A DNA stretch of 64,000 nucleotides from RUG708 sp050946535 (GTDB taxonomy: Bacteria; Bacillota; Clostridia; Peptostreptococcales; Anaerovoracaceae), in contig JBMNUZ010000001.1 of the NCBI GenBank assembly GCA_050946535.1, forward strand, positions 1 to 64,000, read 5' to 3'. Below the pieces are notes generated by a model. That model saw only the letters and a program-made list of their open reading frames with translations. It was not told where the DNA came from and made no database searches. Numbering within the stretch: the first letter of the stretch is position 1; each line of letters opens with the position of its first letter. The position numbers and the translations under genes are program-made. Shown in pieces: positions 1-8,038 of this stretch.

Positions 1-660
1 GCGGATACTGGCCGACCGATTTTAAGGCAAGCCTCGCTTGTCTGTTTTGTCATGCCGTTATTTAGTTCTAAAGGTTAGTTATGATTTTTTTCAAAAATTA
101 CTTGACTTCACATAGTTAGTCTCCTTATTTCCTTTTTTAAATTTTACGGTTCATTATTAAGAGCTTACCGCATAGCTCCTCCCTGCATAAATCATTTTCA
201 CCTCCATCAGGAAAATCTGCAGGAAAAAATCTACTCTCCTATAAACGTTGTGCGTCTATATAATATAGTTTGTATACATTGTATCTTATCATATATCCGT
301 ATGGATGACCATACCATTTTAACAATTAAATTTCCATTTATAGATATATATGGTTTAATGGCATTTATTATATTATTGTTATGATTTCTATAAATTTGTC
401 CATTTATATTTGCGTTTTGTAAATCTATGTCATACAACAAAAGATGTATATACATTCATATCCACTATTTCATATCCACTATTAGTGAGGGAATGCGGCC
501 CTCCACTTCTTTGACAAATACTTCCATTACTGCAAGATTTCATCAAGTTTCTTAAAAGATCGCCGGTGCTCTTTATTTCATCATTGCAACCGCATTGCTA
601 CAGAGTGCTGCTTTTCTTTTTTCAATACCTTGACACATTTATTGCTTGAAATCAGAATAC
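1..660. other. Gene-poor left edge with mini-ORFs
   Basis: No convincing gene was found in this AT-rich stretch. On the minus strand three start codons have Shine-Dalgarno-like sequences but open only tiny frames: a 12-codon ORF (195 to 157, behind GGAGGTGAAA), a start-Arg-stop (173 to 165) and a start-stop pair (113 to 108, behind AAGGAG). A further minus-strand frame begins at about 53 and runs off the window edge after about 17 codons. It has no clear ribosome site and cannot be identified. A 13-bp unit (tcatatccactat) occurs twice near 457-483. The region could be a leader for a gene beyond the edge or a decayed gene. Confidence 0.4.
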
Positions 661-697
661 AAAAAGGGCACCGGTTTTTCGAACCGGTGCCCTGTAC
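661..697 (-). terminator. Rho-independent terminator of the thiolase gene
   Basis: An 11-bp perfect stem (666-676 with 682-692) has a 5-nt loop and is followed on the minus strand by five U residues (forward A run 661-665). It sits about 40 bp past the thiolase stop codon. Confidence 0.9.
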
Positions 698-737
698 CGA
701 GCTGAACCAGCAGCCGAAAACCTGCCGGTTTTAATTT

Positions 738-1931
738 CTATTCTTCATCTTCAGGTCTTTCCAGAATCATGGAAATGCCCATGCCTCCGCCGATGCACAT
801 CGTGGCAAGGCCTAATTTGGAGTCGCGCTTCATCATCTCGTAAATCAGCGTGACGAGGATACGCGCTCCGGAAGCACCGATCGGATGTCCCAGCGCGATG
901 GCTCCGCCGTTTACGTTTACCTTTTCAGGATCGAATTGCAGATCCTTTGCAACAGCCAGTGAAGTAGCTGCGAATGCTTCGTTCGCTTCTACCAGATCGA
1001 TGTCGTCCACAGTCACACCGGCTTTTTCGAGAGCCTTCTTCGTAGCAGGAACAGGTCCGATGCCCATGATCGAAGGATCAACACCCGCAGTCGCGTACGA
1101 CTTGATCTTAGCGAGCGGTTTGAGGCCGAGTTCCTCAGCCTTTTCGGCAGACATTACGACGAGAGCAGCCGCTCCGTCGTTAAGACCTGAAGCGTTGAAC
1201 GAAGTAACGGTACCGCCTTTCTTGAATGCAGGCGGCTGCTTCGGATAGAGTTCTTCGATGCAGTTGAACCAAGGATGTTCGTCTGTATCGAATTCTTTTA
1301 CGGAACCGTCTCTCTGAGGGATTTCGACAGGAACGATTTCATCCTTGAATCTGCCCGATTCGACTGCTGCCTGAGCCCTGTGCTCAGACTCTATCGAAAA
1401 AGCATCCTGTGCTTCACGTGATATATCCCACTGCTCCGCAACATTTTCGGCCGTAACTCCCATATGCTTTCCTGAGAATGTGTCTGTCAGACCGTCTTTG
1501 AGCATTTCGTCCTCGAGAAGGAAATCGCCCATCGTAGCGCCGAATCTCGGTTTGCTCGACAGATACGGAGCATTCGACATGCTTTCCGTGCCGCCCGCGA
1601 GAATGACATCTGCATCGCCGGCTTTGATGATCTGTGCCGCCAGCATTACTGATCTCATACCTGAACCGCACATCTTGTTGACGGTCATCGCAGGAACTTC
1701 CTTTGGGATCCCGGCATAAATCGAGCTCAGCCTCGCTACGTTCTGCCCTTGTCCTGCCTGAAGCACGCAGCCGAAAATCACTTCATCTATGATGGAAGAA
1801 TCTATGCCGGCTCTGTTGATTGCTTCTTTCATAACAATCTCGCCGAGCTTCGCAGAGGTTATACCGTTGAGGCTCCTGCCGTACTTACCGATCGGAGTTC
1901 TTACACCGCTTACGATTACAACGTCTTTCAT
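738..1931 (-). CDS. thlA: Acetyl-CoA C-acetyltransferase (thiolase)
   Basis: Condenses two acetyl-CoA to acetoacetyl-CoA, or runs in reverse, in the cytoplasm. In anaerobic Clostridia this is the entry step to butyrate or the last step of fatty-acid breakdown. At 397 residues it has the usual length. The nucleophilic Cys is in NKMCGSG at about residue 88, the His is in the GGAIALGHPIGASG block, and the second catalytic Cys is in CIGGGMG near the C-terminus. The ATG is preceded by AAGGAGGTAAAGC. The gene stands alone with its own terminator and no other butyrate genes nearby, so its pathway cannot be fixed from context. Confidence 0.95.
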   Translation of the reverse strand: MKDVVIVSGVRTPIGKYGRSLNGITSAKLGEIVMKEAINRAGIDSSIIDEVIFGCVLQAGQGQNVARLSSIYAGIPKEVPAMTVNKMCGSGMRSVMLAAQIIKAGDADVILAGGTESMSNAPYLSSKPRFGATMGDFLLEDEMLKDGLTDTFSGKHMGVTAENVAEQWDISREAQDAFSIESEHRAQAAVESGRFKDEIVPVEIPQRDGSVKEFDTDEHPWFNCIEELYPKQPPAFKKGGTVTSFNASGLNDGAAALVVMSAEKAEELGLKPLAKIKSYATAGVDPSIMGIGPVPATKKALEKAGVTVDDIDLVEANEAFAATSLAVAKDLQFDPEKVNVNGGAIALGHPIGASGARILVTLIYEMMKRDSKLGLATMCIGGGMGISMILERPEDEE

Positions 1932-1980
1932 GCTTTACCTCCTTATCTGATAAATTATGAATCTTTCGTGCCATAATTTG

Positions 1981-2016
1981 AACATCCTTGGTATACATAA
2001 CATCCTTGATATACAT
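1981..2016. repeat. 18-bp tandem duplication in the thiolase leader
   Basis: Two adjacent copies of an 18-bp unit (aacatccttg-g/a-tatacat) differ at one base. They lie between the predicted promoter and the start of the thiolase gene, so they would be in its 5' untranslated region. This is one of several short intergenic tandem repeats in the window. Confidence 0.8.
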
Positions 2017-2017
2017 A

Positions 2018-2046
2018 ATGTTAACATGTACAATCATGTATTTCAA
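2018..2046 (-). promoter_or_regulatory. Possible promoter of the thiolase gene
   Basis: On the minus strand TTGAAA (2046-2041) is followed after 17 bp by TAACAT (2023-2018), a moderate match to the vegetative consensus, about 90 bp upstream of the thiolase start. The spacer holds a partly palindromic TACATG...CATGTA stretch. Confidence 0.45.
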
Positions 2047-2325
2047 TCGTATACATTGCATTATATTGTCTATTTATATTTACCCTGAAAGCATGTCAGC
2101 TAATTAATTATTTAACGTTTACCGCCGCGGCGCTGTTTTTCATGTTACTTCGGGCATATGAACGGCCGTCTGAGCTTTTTTGCGGCGCGCTTTTTTATAT
2201 ATCTGCCGCCGCTCCGGCTCCCTGAAAACACGCCGCGTTCACTGCTTCGCAGCAGCATGCCGCAGACATTTTCCGCATTTTCATTATTTTCCGTATTTAC
2301 GCGAACTTTTTCGATTCCGCGAGTG

Positions 2326-2354
2326 TTGAATTTATTCCCACGATGAAGTATTAT
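2326..2354 (+). promoter_or_regulatory. Promoter of the ferritin gene
   Basis: TTGAAT (2326-2331), a 17-bp spacer and TATTAT (2349-2354) lie about 45 bp upstream of the ferritin start. No clear iron-regulator box could be assigned. The rest of 2047-2325 holds no gene that can be supported. Confidence 0.6.
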
Positions 2355-2400
2355 GTATACGATTTAAAGATATCAGAAAAAACAGAAGGGAGAAATTCAC

Positions 2401-2913
2401 ATGCTCGATGAAAAATTAGCAAAAATGCTCAGCGATCAGGAAAACTTCGAATTTTATTCCGCATATATCTATCTCGGAATTGCAAACTACTTCTCAGACA
2501 AGAATCTGAACGGCTTTGCAAACTGGTTCACGATCCAGACTCAGGAAGAACGCGACCACGCTCTGCTCTTCAACCAGTATCTGCTCAACAACGGCTGCTC
2601 GCCTGTATTAGACGAAGTCAAGAAGTTCGACAACAACTATGCTGACTTCAAAGCTCCGCTCACAACCGCAGCTGCTCACGAAAGAACAGTAACTTCAAGG
2701 ATCAACGACATCTATGCAGCAGCATTCGAACTCCACGATTTCCGCACTATGCAGTTCCTCGACTGGTTCGTCAAGGAACAGGGCGAAGAAGAACAGAACA
2801 TCGACGATATCGTAAACCGCTACGACCTCTTCGGCGCAGACGCAAAGTCGCTCTATATGCTCGATCAGGAACTCGCAGGAAGGGTTTACAACCCACCTTC
2901 ATTAGTTCTGTAA
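2401..2913 (+). CDS. ftnA: Ferritin, non-heme iron storage protein
   Basis: Forms the cytoplasmic 24-subunit cage that oxidises and stores iron. The 170-residue length fits bacterial FtnA. Ferroxidase-site residues are visible: Glu in the first helix (QENFEFYSAY), the EERDHA motif near residue 50, and the EQGEEEQ segment in the fourth helix. There is no Met haem ligand pattern of bacterioferritin. The start is preceded by AAGGGAGAAATTCAC. It is a single-gene unit with its own promoter and terminator. In an anaerobe it probably also limits oxidative damage. Confidence 0.95.
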   Translation: MLDEKLAKMLSDQENFEFYSAYIYLGIANYFSDKNLNGFANWFTIQTQEERDHALLFNQYLLNNGCSPVLDEVKKFDNNYADFKAPLTTAAAHERTVTSRINDIYAAAFELHDFRTMQFLDWFVKEQGEEEQNIDDIVNRYDLFGADAKSLYMLDQELAGRVYNPPSLVL

Positions 2914-3016
2914 GAGTGCTTTATTGAGACAACATGCGTGCGGCCACGGTGACCCGGAGCATGGCAGCCGCACATCGCATCCGTTCCGCCGGACGCTGAA
3001 ACAGCAAAAAGAACGA

Positions 3017-3058
3017 CAAAGAGGAACCGTGAAAGATTTCTTCGCGGTTCCTCTTTTA
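3017..3058 (+). terminator. Terminator after ferritin
   Basis: A 12-bp perfect stem (3017-3028 with 3044-3055) ends in a short T run. It lies about 100 bp after the ferritin stop. The A-rich left flank means it could also stop minus-strand transcription from the HIRAN gene. The remainder of 2914-3163 shows no gene. Confidence 0.8.
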
Positions 3059-3163
3059 TTGTTCGAATTATCAATTTGTATTATGAGCTGGTTAAGCTTC
3101 GGCGGGCTGCACCTGAATTCAGAAACCATCATATGTTCCGGCAGGTGCTCCCGCTTTTTCATC

Positions 3164-3574
3164 CTAAAAGTCGATCATATATATGCCGATGGCTATTCTC
3201 GTAAAAGAGCCTCTCTTTTCTATATCTGTTATGCGGGCTTCGAGAAGTTTGCCTGCATCCATCAGCCGTGCGAAAACCACGTTGTCCTTCTCCGGCACGT
3301 ATCCGATTTTTCTGCCGTCTTTTTTCAGGATCAGGATGGCATTGTCGTCGAACTTGTTGTCTTCGCGCTTCAGATCGAGTTTTTCCCCGGCGCTGATGTC
3401 TTCGAGAACGCTGTCGTCCTCGAGATGAGTCGTGCCGGCGACGAACGAATCGAAGAGATGTATTTCGCGCATGAGCGGTTTAATGAGCTTGCCGATCTGC
3501 TTTTCATCAGTAATGAATTTTTCGAGTCCGCCCTTGTCCTTTACGACTATATCGTTTTTATCTTCATTTTCCAA
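3164..3574 (-). CDS. Stand-alone HIRAN-domain protein
   Basis: A 136-residue protein whose residues about 38-133 look like a HIRAN domain: a small beta-barrel seen in Rad5/HLTF helicases, where it binds 3' DNA ends, and as a lone domain in bacteria. Visible motifs are the LDLKREDNKFDDNAI core and IGYVPEKDN. No helicase is fused. The start is probably TTG at 3574, with AAAGGAG 11 nt upstream. The ATG four codons in is in the frame of the upstream gene. It overlaps the J-domain gene by 28 bp, implying coupled translation. DNA binding is inferred from the family only. Confidence 0.8.
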   Translation of the reverse strand: MENEDKNDIVVKDKGGLEKFITDEKQIGKLIKPLMREIHLFDSFVAGTTHLEDDSVLEDISAGEKLDLKREDNKFDDNAILILKKDGRKIGYVPEKDNVVFARLMDAGKLLEARITDIEKRGSFTRIAIGIYMIDF

Positions 3575-4356
3575 TTGCCGGCAAACTCCTTTCCCATCAT
3601 TTTTTCGACGACGCCTTCGAGCATCAGCTCGTAGCTCGTATATTCGCCGAGCTCCTGATTCATGTCGTGCATTCTGTCAGAAACCGCCTCGGGATCGTCG
3701 AGCAGGAATTTGAACAGATACGGATCCGTGGAGAGAATCCTGTCTATCTGTTCCTGCACTTTTCTTATGCGCTCGCCTATATCCGGTATGTGCGGCATCT
3801 CTCCTCCTTTTCCGAGTTTCACGAGAGCCGACTGCGCCAGTGCTTCTATTTCTTCGAGTCTCTGAAGATCTAATTTTTGATATGCTTCGGCTGCCGCCTG
3901 CCACAGCTCTTCAAAATATTGATTTCCGGCGAGATCCGGATGTATATCGGGATGGATCTTCTTTGCGATATCTCTGTACTTGCGCTTTGCTTTCTGCGCC
4001 ATATACGCAGGAACGGACTTCAGCGTTTCCGTGCTGTTTCTCATATCGATGAGCTGTTCGAGCTGCTTTTCATACTCTGCCGTGCTGTTTCTTACATATG
4101 TGTCCAGCTCGTCTTCCTTTACGCTCCTGCCGGTGTTTGCAGCCGCCTGGCAGTAGGAAATGATCTTTTTCCATTTGATGCATTCGAGCTTTTTATCGAA
4201 CAGCTCTACGGACAGCTTCCCGAACTCATGGTAATACTGCGCTTCGATGTCCGCGGCTTCTCTCAGAAGATGGTCTCTCTTAATGATCAGTGCCTCGTAT
4301 CGCTTGAACTGACTCTCTTTTTCTTTCTGTGCCTCACTTTTATCTATGTCATTCAT
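3547..4356 (-). CDS. J-domain-like protein with coiled-coil N-terminus
   Basis: Read from the ATG at 4356 this is 269 residues. Residues 10-115 are charged and helix-rich and probably form a coiled coil. Residues about 117-165 resemble a J domain: a basic helix (KAKRKYRDIAKKI), the HPD triad at 135-137 followed by a second HPD at 139-141, then a hydrophobic helix. J domains stimulate the ATPase of DnaK, but the C-terminal half is unlike DnaJ and lacks zinc fingers. The frame is open 63 codons further upstream, but those overlap the Sel1 gene. The start overlaps the Sel1 stop by 8 bp (ATGAATGA). Role unknown. Confidence 0.75.
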   Translation of the reverse strand: MNDIDKSEAQKEKESQFKRYEALIIKRDHLLREAADIEAQYYHEFGKLSVELFDKKLECIKWKKIISYCQAAANTGRSVKEDELDTYVRNSTAEYEKQLEQLIDMRNSTETLKSVPAYMAQKAKRKYRDIAKKIHPDIHPDLAGNQYFEELWQAAAEAYQKLDLQRLEEIEALAQSALVKLGKGGEMPHIPDIGERIRKVQEQIDRILSTDPYLFKFLLDDPEAVSDRMHDMNQELGEYTSYELMLEGVVEKMMGKEFAGNWKMKIKTI

Positions 4357-5269
4357 ACTGAGCCTCTGCTTCGTATATGTACACCTTGTCGTATATCTCC
4401 GTAAGGCGGTGTCCGGCGAGCTGTGCCTTCGCAAAGAAATCATCGGCTGTTCTGAACCACTGTCCGTCGAACTGAACCGTGATGCCGCCGTCTTCATATA
4501 CCGACGACACTTCGGCGCTTGTCTTGTTTCCCTGCTCGTCAACATATTCGATCGTGAGCTTCGACGGCGCCGCGAGCACGTAATACAGGTCGTACAGATT
4601 TATGTCGTACCAGTCGAAATCCAGCAGTCTGTACAAATCCCTGATGATCCCTTTCATTATTGTGAGATTGCCGAAAAACGGATTGTATTTTATCCTCTGC
4701 GCCAGGAAATCCTCTGCCACGAGATAGAGTTCCGCAGCCTCTGCTCTCCGGCCTTCCTCCGTCCGTATCTCAGCAAGACGCGTAAAGATCTCCGGCTTCG
4801 GCTCGGACAGATATTCGGCGTCTTCCACCTCCGGATACAGTTCTTCTATGATTTCCTTGTACCTGTCATAGTCTTTTTCGACGTAGTATCCGTTTTTATA
4901 CATATCGGCCAGCTTGTACTTCGCATTGATGTTCCCCTGTTCAGCCGCTCTGGAATAATATTCAAAAGCCTTTTTGTAATCAGGCTCTCCGATCCTGCCG
5001 TAATACCAAATGTATCCGAGACACAGATATGCCTCCGTGTTTCCGCATCCGGCCGCCATTTCGTAGTATTTTTCCGCGAGTCTGAAATCCTGCTGCTCGT
5101 AATACCAGCCTCCGAGCTCCATCATGTAATACGAATCGCCGGTCTCATTGATCAGAAAATCCATAGCTTCCGTGTACATGAATTTTTCTTCGCCGGTCGG
5201 CACCTGGTTCCGGTCGAATTCTTTCTCTATCTGTTTTGCTTCTTCTATAGTCATGTTTATCTGCCGCAT
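4349..5269 (-). CDS. Sel1/TPR-repeat protein
   Basis: A 306-residue protein with Sel1-type helical repeats over residues about 45-140, for example AEKYYEMAAGCGNTEAYLCLG and KAFEYYSRAAEQGNINAKYKL. It has a longer C-terminal region of aromatic and charged sequence with no known fold. Such repeats are protein-binding scaffolds. No signal peptide is seen, so it is probably cytoplasmic. The first ATG directly abuts a GGAGG, and a second ATG five codons later (5254) is 15 nt from it, so the start is uncertain. It begins a three-gene overlapping cassette with the J-domain and HIRAN genes, suggesting one shared function. Confidence 0.75.
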   Translation of the reverse strand: MRQINMTIEEAKQIEKEFDRNQVPTGEEKFMYTEAMDFLINETGDSYYMMELGGWYYEQQDFRLAEKYYEMAAGCGNTEAYLCLGYIWYYGRIGEPDYKKAFEYYSRAAEQGNINAKYKLADMYKNGYYVEKDYDRYKEIIEELYPEVEDAEYLSEPKPEIFTRLAEIRTEEGRRAEAAELYLVAEDFLAQRIKYNPFFGNLTIMKGIIRDLYRLLDFDWYDINLYDLYYVLAAPSKLTIEYVDEQGNKTSAEVSSVYEDGGITVQFDGQWFRTADDFFAKAQLAGHRLTEIYDKVYIYEAEAQYE

Positions 5270-5345
5270 CCTCCGGGATTAAAAATTCAGAACTCCTTCT
5301 GCCCGGAAGCGGGAAATGTCTGTACAGATTACACGATACGCGGTC

Positions 5346-6320
5346 TCATTCGAGGCTTCCGTACCGTTCGGCCGCTTCCTTGTCATCGGCTAACAGAGCT
5401 ATACTCTTTTCGATCATGCGGCACGGCTTATATGAAGTCTTCGCTTTTCTGAGCCCTTCGAGGCCCATGTCCTCTTCCCTGTTCACGAATTCGTATCTGC
5501 CCTGCACCGATTTGCAGAATTCCTGGTTTATTTTCTGATATATGCCCGGAAAATCGATATTTCCTTTTTCTATATGTTCTACGATCGTATTGCTGCCGAG
5601 TGCTCCGCCGAATGCGTAGGCTTCCAGTCTGCCGTCGATTCTTATGGCTGCGCCCTCCATGCCGAGCTCATCGAAATGCGGAAGAGTATCGCGGAGCACC
5701 TTCGCTTCCTCTTTCAGCATCAGTTTTTCAAAACCTTCCACCTGCTTTTTTGCATCGATGTAATCGAGCAGATCCAGTGCTTCTCCAGCCAGCGCTCCCG
5801 ACATCGGAACCACTTCGTAGCGTCCCCCGAGTTCTTTGTTGAACTTGTTCACATGATTTTTCTTGCCGTGGAAGCTGCGGCCTCTGAGATTCGCAAGATC
5901 TTCTGTCCTGTAAAGATAATCGTAATTGGCTCTGTCCCCGATAAACAGGAATTTGCCCGGCATGGCGGCCTCGTACTGCCCGATCATCGTGTCGGGTATG
6001 AGTCTCATCACATAAGGTTTGCCAAGCTCTGTGAATCTGTCCTTTATGACATCGATCGCATCGCGCATCTTCGCCGCGTCGAACTCCCCGCTCAGAGGAA
6101 TCAGCGGAAATACGAAGGGCTCTTCCTCGAATCCTTCGAAATTAGTGCGTCCTGCAATACAGAGAAAATCGTCTATGATTTCGTACGTAAAATAGTTTGA
6201 AGTCCTCCACATGTACAGCGATGTAAATGTGAGACCCGACGTTTCGTGGGGATATCTGTTGAGCATATCCCCGAGTTCTTCCTTTTTGTCTAACGTTATT
6301 TTATTGCTGAAAAATTGCAT
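5346..6320 (-). CDS. DUF2156 (GNAT-fold) protein
   Basis: A 324-residue protein matching the DUF2156 pattern: LYMWR near the N-terminus, a central block with the NHVNKFNKE motif, and the C-terminal FPGIYQKINQEF ... YEFVNREEDMGLEGLRKAK block. The family has two acyltransferase-like domains and is related to the catalytic part of phosphatidylglycerol lysyltransferase, which uses aminoacyl-tRNA. No membrane domain is present here. Substrate is unknown. The ribosome site (AAAGGA) is about 16 nt from the ATG, which is far, so initiation may be weak. It lies 47 bp downstream of surE in the same direction. Confidence 0.8.
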   Translation of the reverse strand: MQFFSNKITLDKKEELGDMLNRYPHETSGLTFTSLYMWRTSNYFTYEIIDDFLCIAGRTNFEGFEEEPFVFPLIPLSGEFDAAKMRDAIDVIKDRFTELGKPYVMRLIPDTMIGQYEAAMPGKFLFIGDRANYDYLYRTEDLANLRGRSFHGKKNHVNKFNKELGGRYEVVPMSGALAGEALDLLDYIDAKKQVEGFEKLMLKEEAKVLRDTLPHFDELGMEGAAIRIDGRLEAYAFGGALGSNTIVEHIEKGNIDFPGIYQKINQEFCKSVQGRYEFVNREEDMGLEGLRKAKTSYKPCRMIEKSIALLADDKEAAERYGSLE

Positions 6321-6367
6321 AAAATGCTGTGTCTGTCCTTTCCGTTCCTGTTGCGGGCTGTCTTCGG

Positions 6368-7150
6368 CTACGCCTTGATGTCCCAGCCCTTCATGGCTTC
6401 CATAAGACTGTAATCAGTCATATCCAGCTTTAACGGAGTTACAGTCACATAACCGTCCTGGTACGCCATCACATCGGGATTCCCCGGCAGTTCGTCGTAA
6501 TGGACGAGCTTTCCGGTATACCAGTAATACTTTCTGCCGGCAGGGTTTTTCTCGATGTCGAATTTTTCATCATATTCTCTCGGACCCATCTCGCAGAATT
6601 TAATTCCCTTCAGTTCCTCAGGCGGCACGTCAGGAAAATTAATATTTACGACCGTGCCCCTGCCTAGCTTCGGCACAACGCGTCTGCACATATCCTGGAT
6701 TATCGTCGTGCAGTTTTCCAGCTGTGCCATAGTAGGATGGTGAGTTCCCACCGAAACTGCTATCGCAGGGACCCCGTTGAGCACTCCTTCGACGGCAGCC
6801 GAAACAGTGCCAGAATAAAAGACATCGGTGCCGATATTGCTGCCGTGGTTTATTCCTGAAAATACGACGTCGATCTCGACGCCTTTTTCACGTCTGAGCC
6901 TTTTGATGCCCGATTTGACGCAGTCCGCCGGCGTACCGGAAAGGGCCTGCGCCCACAACACGCCCGGAATCTCATCGTCCGTCACGAAAATCGGGCCTCC
7001 GCCCATGGTTATGCTGTGACCGCTCGCGCTTCTCTGCCCGTCGGGTGCACATACATATATATTTACATCTTCGACGCCGGAAAGAGCCTTTATCAGGACT
7101 CTTATTCCGGCTGCCTTTATTCCGTCGTCATTTGAAACTAATACATTCAT
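6368..7150 (-). CDS. surE: 5'/3'-nucleotidase SurE
   Basis: Dephosphorylates nucleoside 5'- and 3'-monophosphates in the cytoplasm with a bound divalent metal. At 260 residues it is typical. Metal-binding residues are in the N-terminal VSNDDGI motif, and further family motifs SASGHSITMG, SGTPADCVKSGI and SGINHGSNIGTDVFYSGTVSAA follow. The start lies 7 bp after the sirtuin stop, so the two are co-transcribed. A GGAG sits 13 nt before the ATG within the end of the upstream gene. Confidence 0.95.
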   Translation of the reverse strand: MNVLVSNDDGIKAAGIRVLIKALSGVEDVNIYVCAPDGQRSASGHSITMGGGPIFVTDDEIPGVLWAQALSGTPADCVKSGIKRLRREKGVEIDVVFSGINHGSNIGTDVFYSGTVSAAVEGVLNGVPAIAVSVGTHHPTMAQLENCTTIIQDMCRRVVPKLGRGTVVNINFPDVPPEELKGIKFCEMGPREYDEKFDIEKNPAGRKYYWYTGKLVHYDELPGNPDVMAYQDGYVTVTPLKLDMTDYSLMEAMKGWDIKA

Positions 7151-7157
7151 ATACAGA

Positions 7158-7946
7158 TTATTTCTCCTGATTTTTTAATTTAACAGGTACCGGATTGTAC
7201 TCTATTCCCGGTACCACAGAGGAAAACACCTTTCCGAGAGAATCGTGAATCACCAGGTCGGCCCTCGAATCGTAGCTGGTTTCCTGCTTGTTGATGAGTA
7301 CGAGATGTTTTCCGTGGAAGAAATCAACGAAGCCCGCTGCAGGATAAACGACCAGAGACGTTCCTCCGATGATGAGCGTATCTGCCTTCGAAATCGCATT
7401 TATAGATTTTCTCACCAGCGTATCGTCGAGAGGCTCCTCGTAGAGAACGACGTCAGGCTTAATAATTCCTCCGCACGCATCGCAGAGAGGCGTTTTTGTT
7501 CCTTCCTTCCAGTGAGATTTGTCGAGCATGTAGTTGAGATCGAACTCCTTGCCACATTTCATGCAGTGAAGCCTTGCGACCGTTCCGTGAATCTCATAGA
7601 CCTCTTTGCTGCCTGCAGCCTGATGAAGGCCGTCTATATTCTGGGTGACTATAGCCTTGAGCTTGCCTTCCTGCTCGAGCTTGGCGAGCGCGTAGTGCGT
7701 AGCGTTCGGCTTGACATCCGTAAAGATGAGGTTTTCTATATAATATTCATAGAAATCGTCTGTCCTGCTCATGAAAAACGAGTGGCTGATAATTTCCTCA
7801 GGCGCTGCGTTGAATTTCGTCTTGGCATTCCAGAGTCCGTTTTCGGATCTGAAGTCAGGAACACCGCTTTCGGTCGAAACTCCTGCTCCTCCGAAAAAAA
7901 CAATATTGTCGCTCTCGTCTATGATCTTCTTAAGCTCTTCGTACAT
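7158..7946 (-). CDS. cobB: Sirtuin, NAD-dependent protein deacylase
   Basis: Removes acyl groups from lysines using NAD+ and could tune metabolic enzymes such as acetyl-CoA synthetase. It has 262 residues. The NAD-binding GGAGVSTESGVPDFRS motif is at 19-34, followed by TQNIDGLH and the catalytic His in EIHGTVA. The zinc site is two pairs of Cys (CMKC and CDAC), and the GTSLVVYPAAG motif follows. The start has AAGGAGG 8 nt upstream. It is followed at 7 bp by surE. Confidence 0.93.
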   Translation of the reverse strand: MYEELKKIIDESDNIVFFGGAGVSTESGVPDFRSENGLWNAKTKFNAAPEEIISHSFFMSRTDDFYEYYIENLIFTDVKPNATHYALAKLEQEGKLKAIVTQNIDGLHQAAGSKEVYEIHGTVARLHCMKCGKEFDLNYMLDKSHWKEGTKTPLCDACGGIIKPDVVLYEEPLDDTLVRKSINAISKADTLIIGGTSLVVYPAAGFVDFFHGKHLVLINKQETSYDSRADLVIHDSLGKVFSSVVPGIEYNPVPVKLKNQEK

Positions 7947-8038
7947 CGTTGCTGCCTCCTTTTCCTGAACGCTGATCCTTCAGGCCTGCTGAAAGATAGT
8001 CCCGCTGTTCGGTTATTATACACTGATGAATGTTACGG

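Noticed and set aside
231..455. 74-codon minus-strand ORF at the left edge
   Set aside because: Asn/Ile-rich translation of AT-rich DNA with no ribosome site or similarity.
2158..2346. 62-codon ORF before ferritin
   Set aside because: No ribosome site. The ferritin promoter lies inside it.
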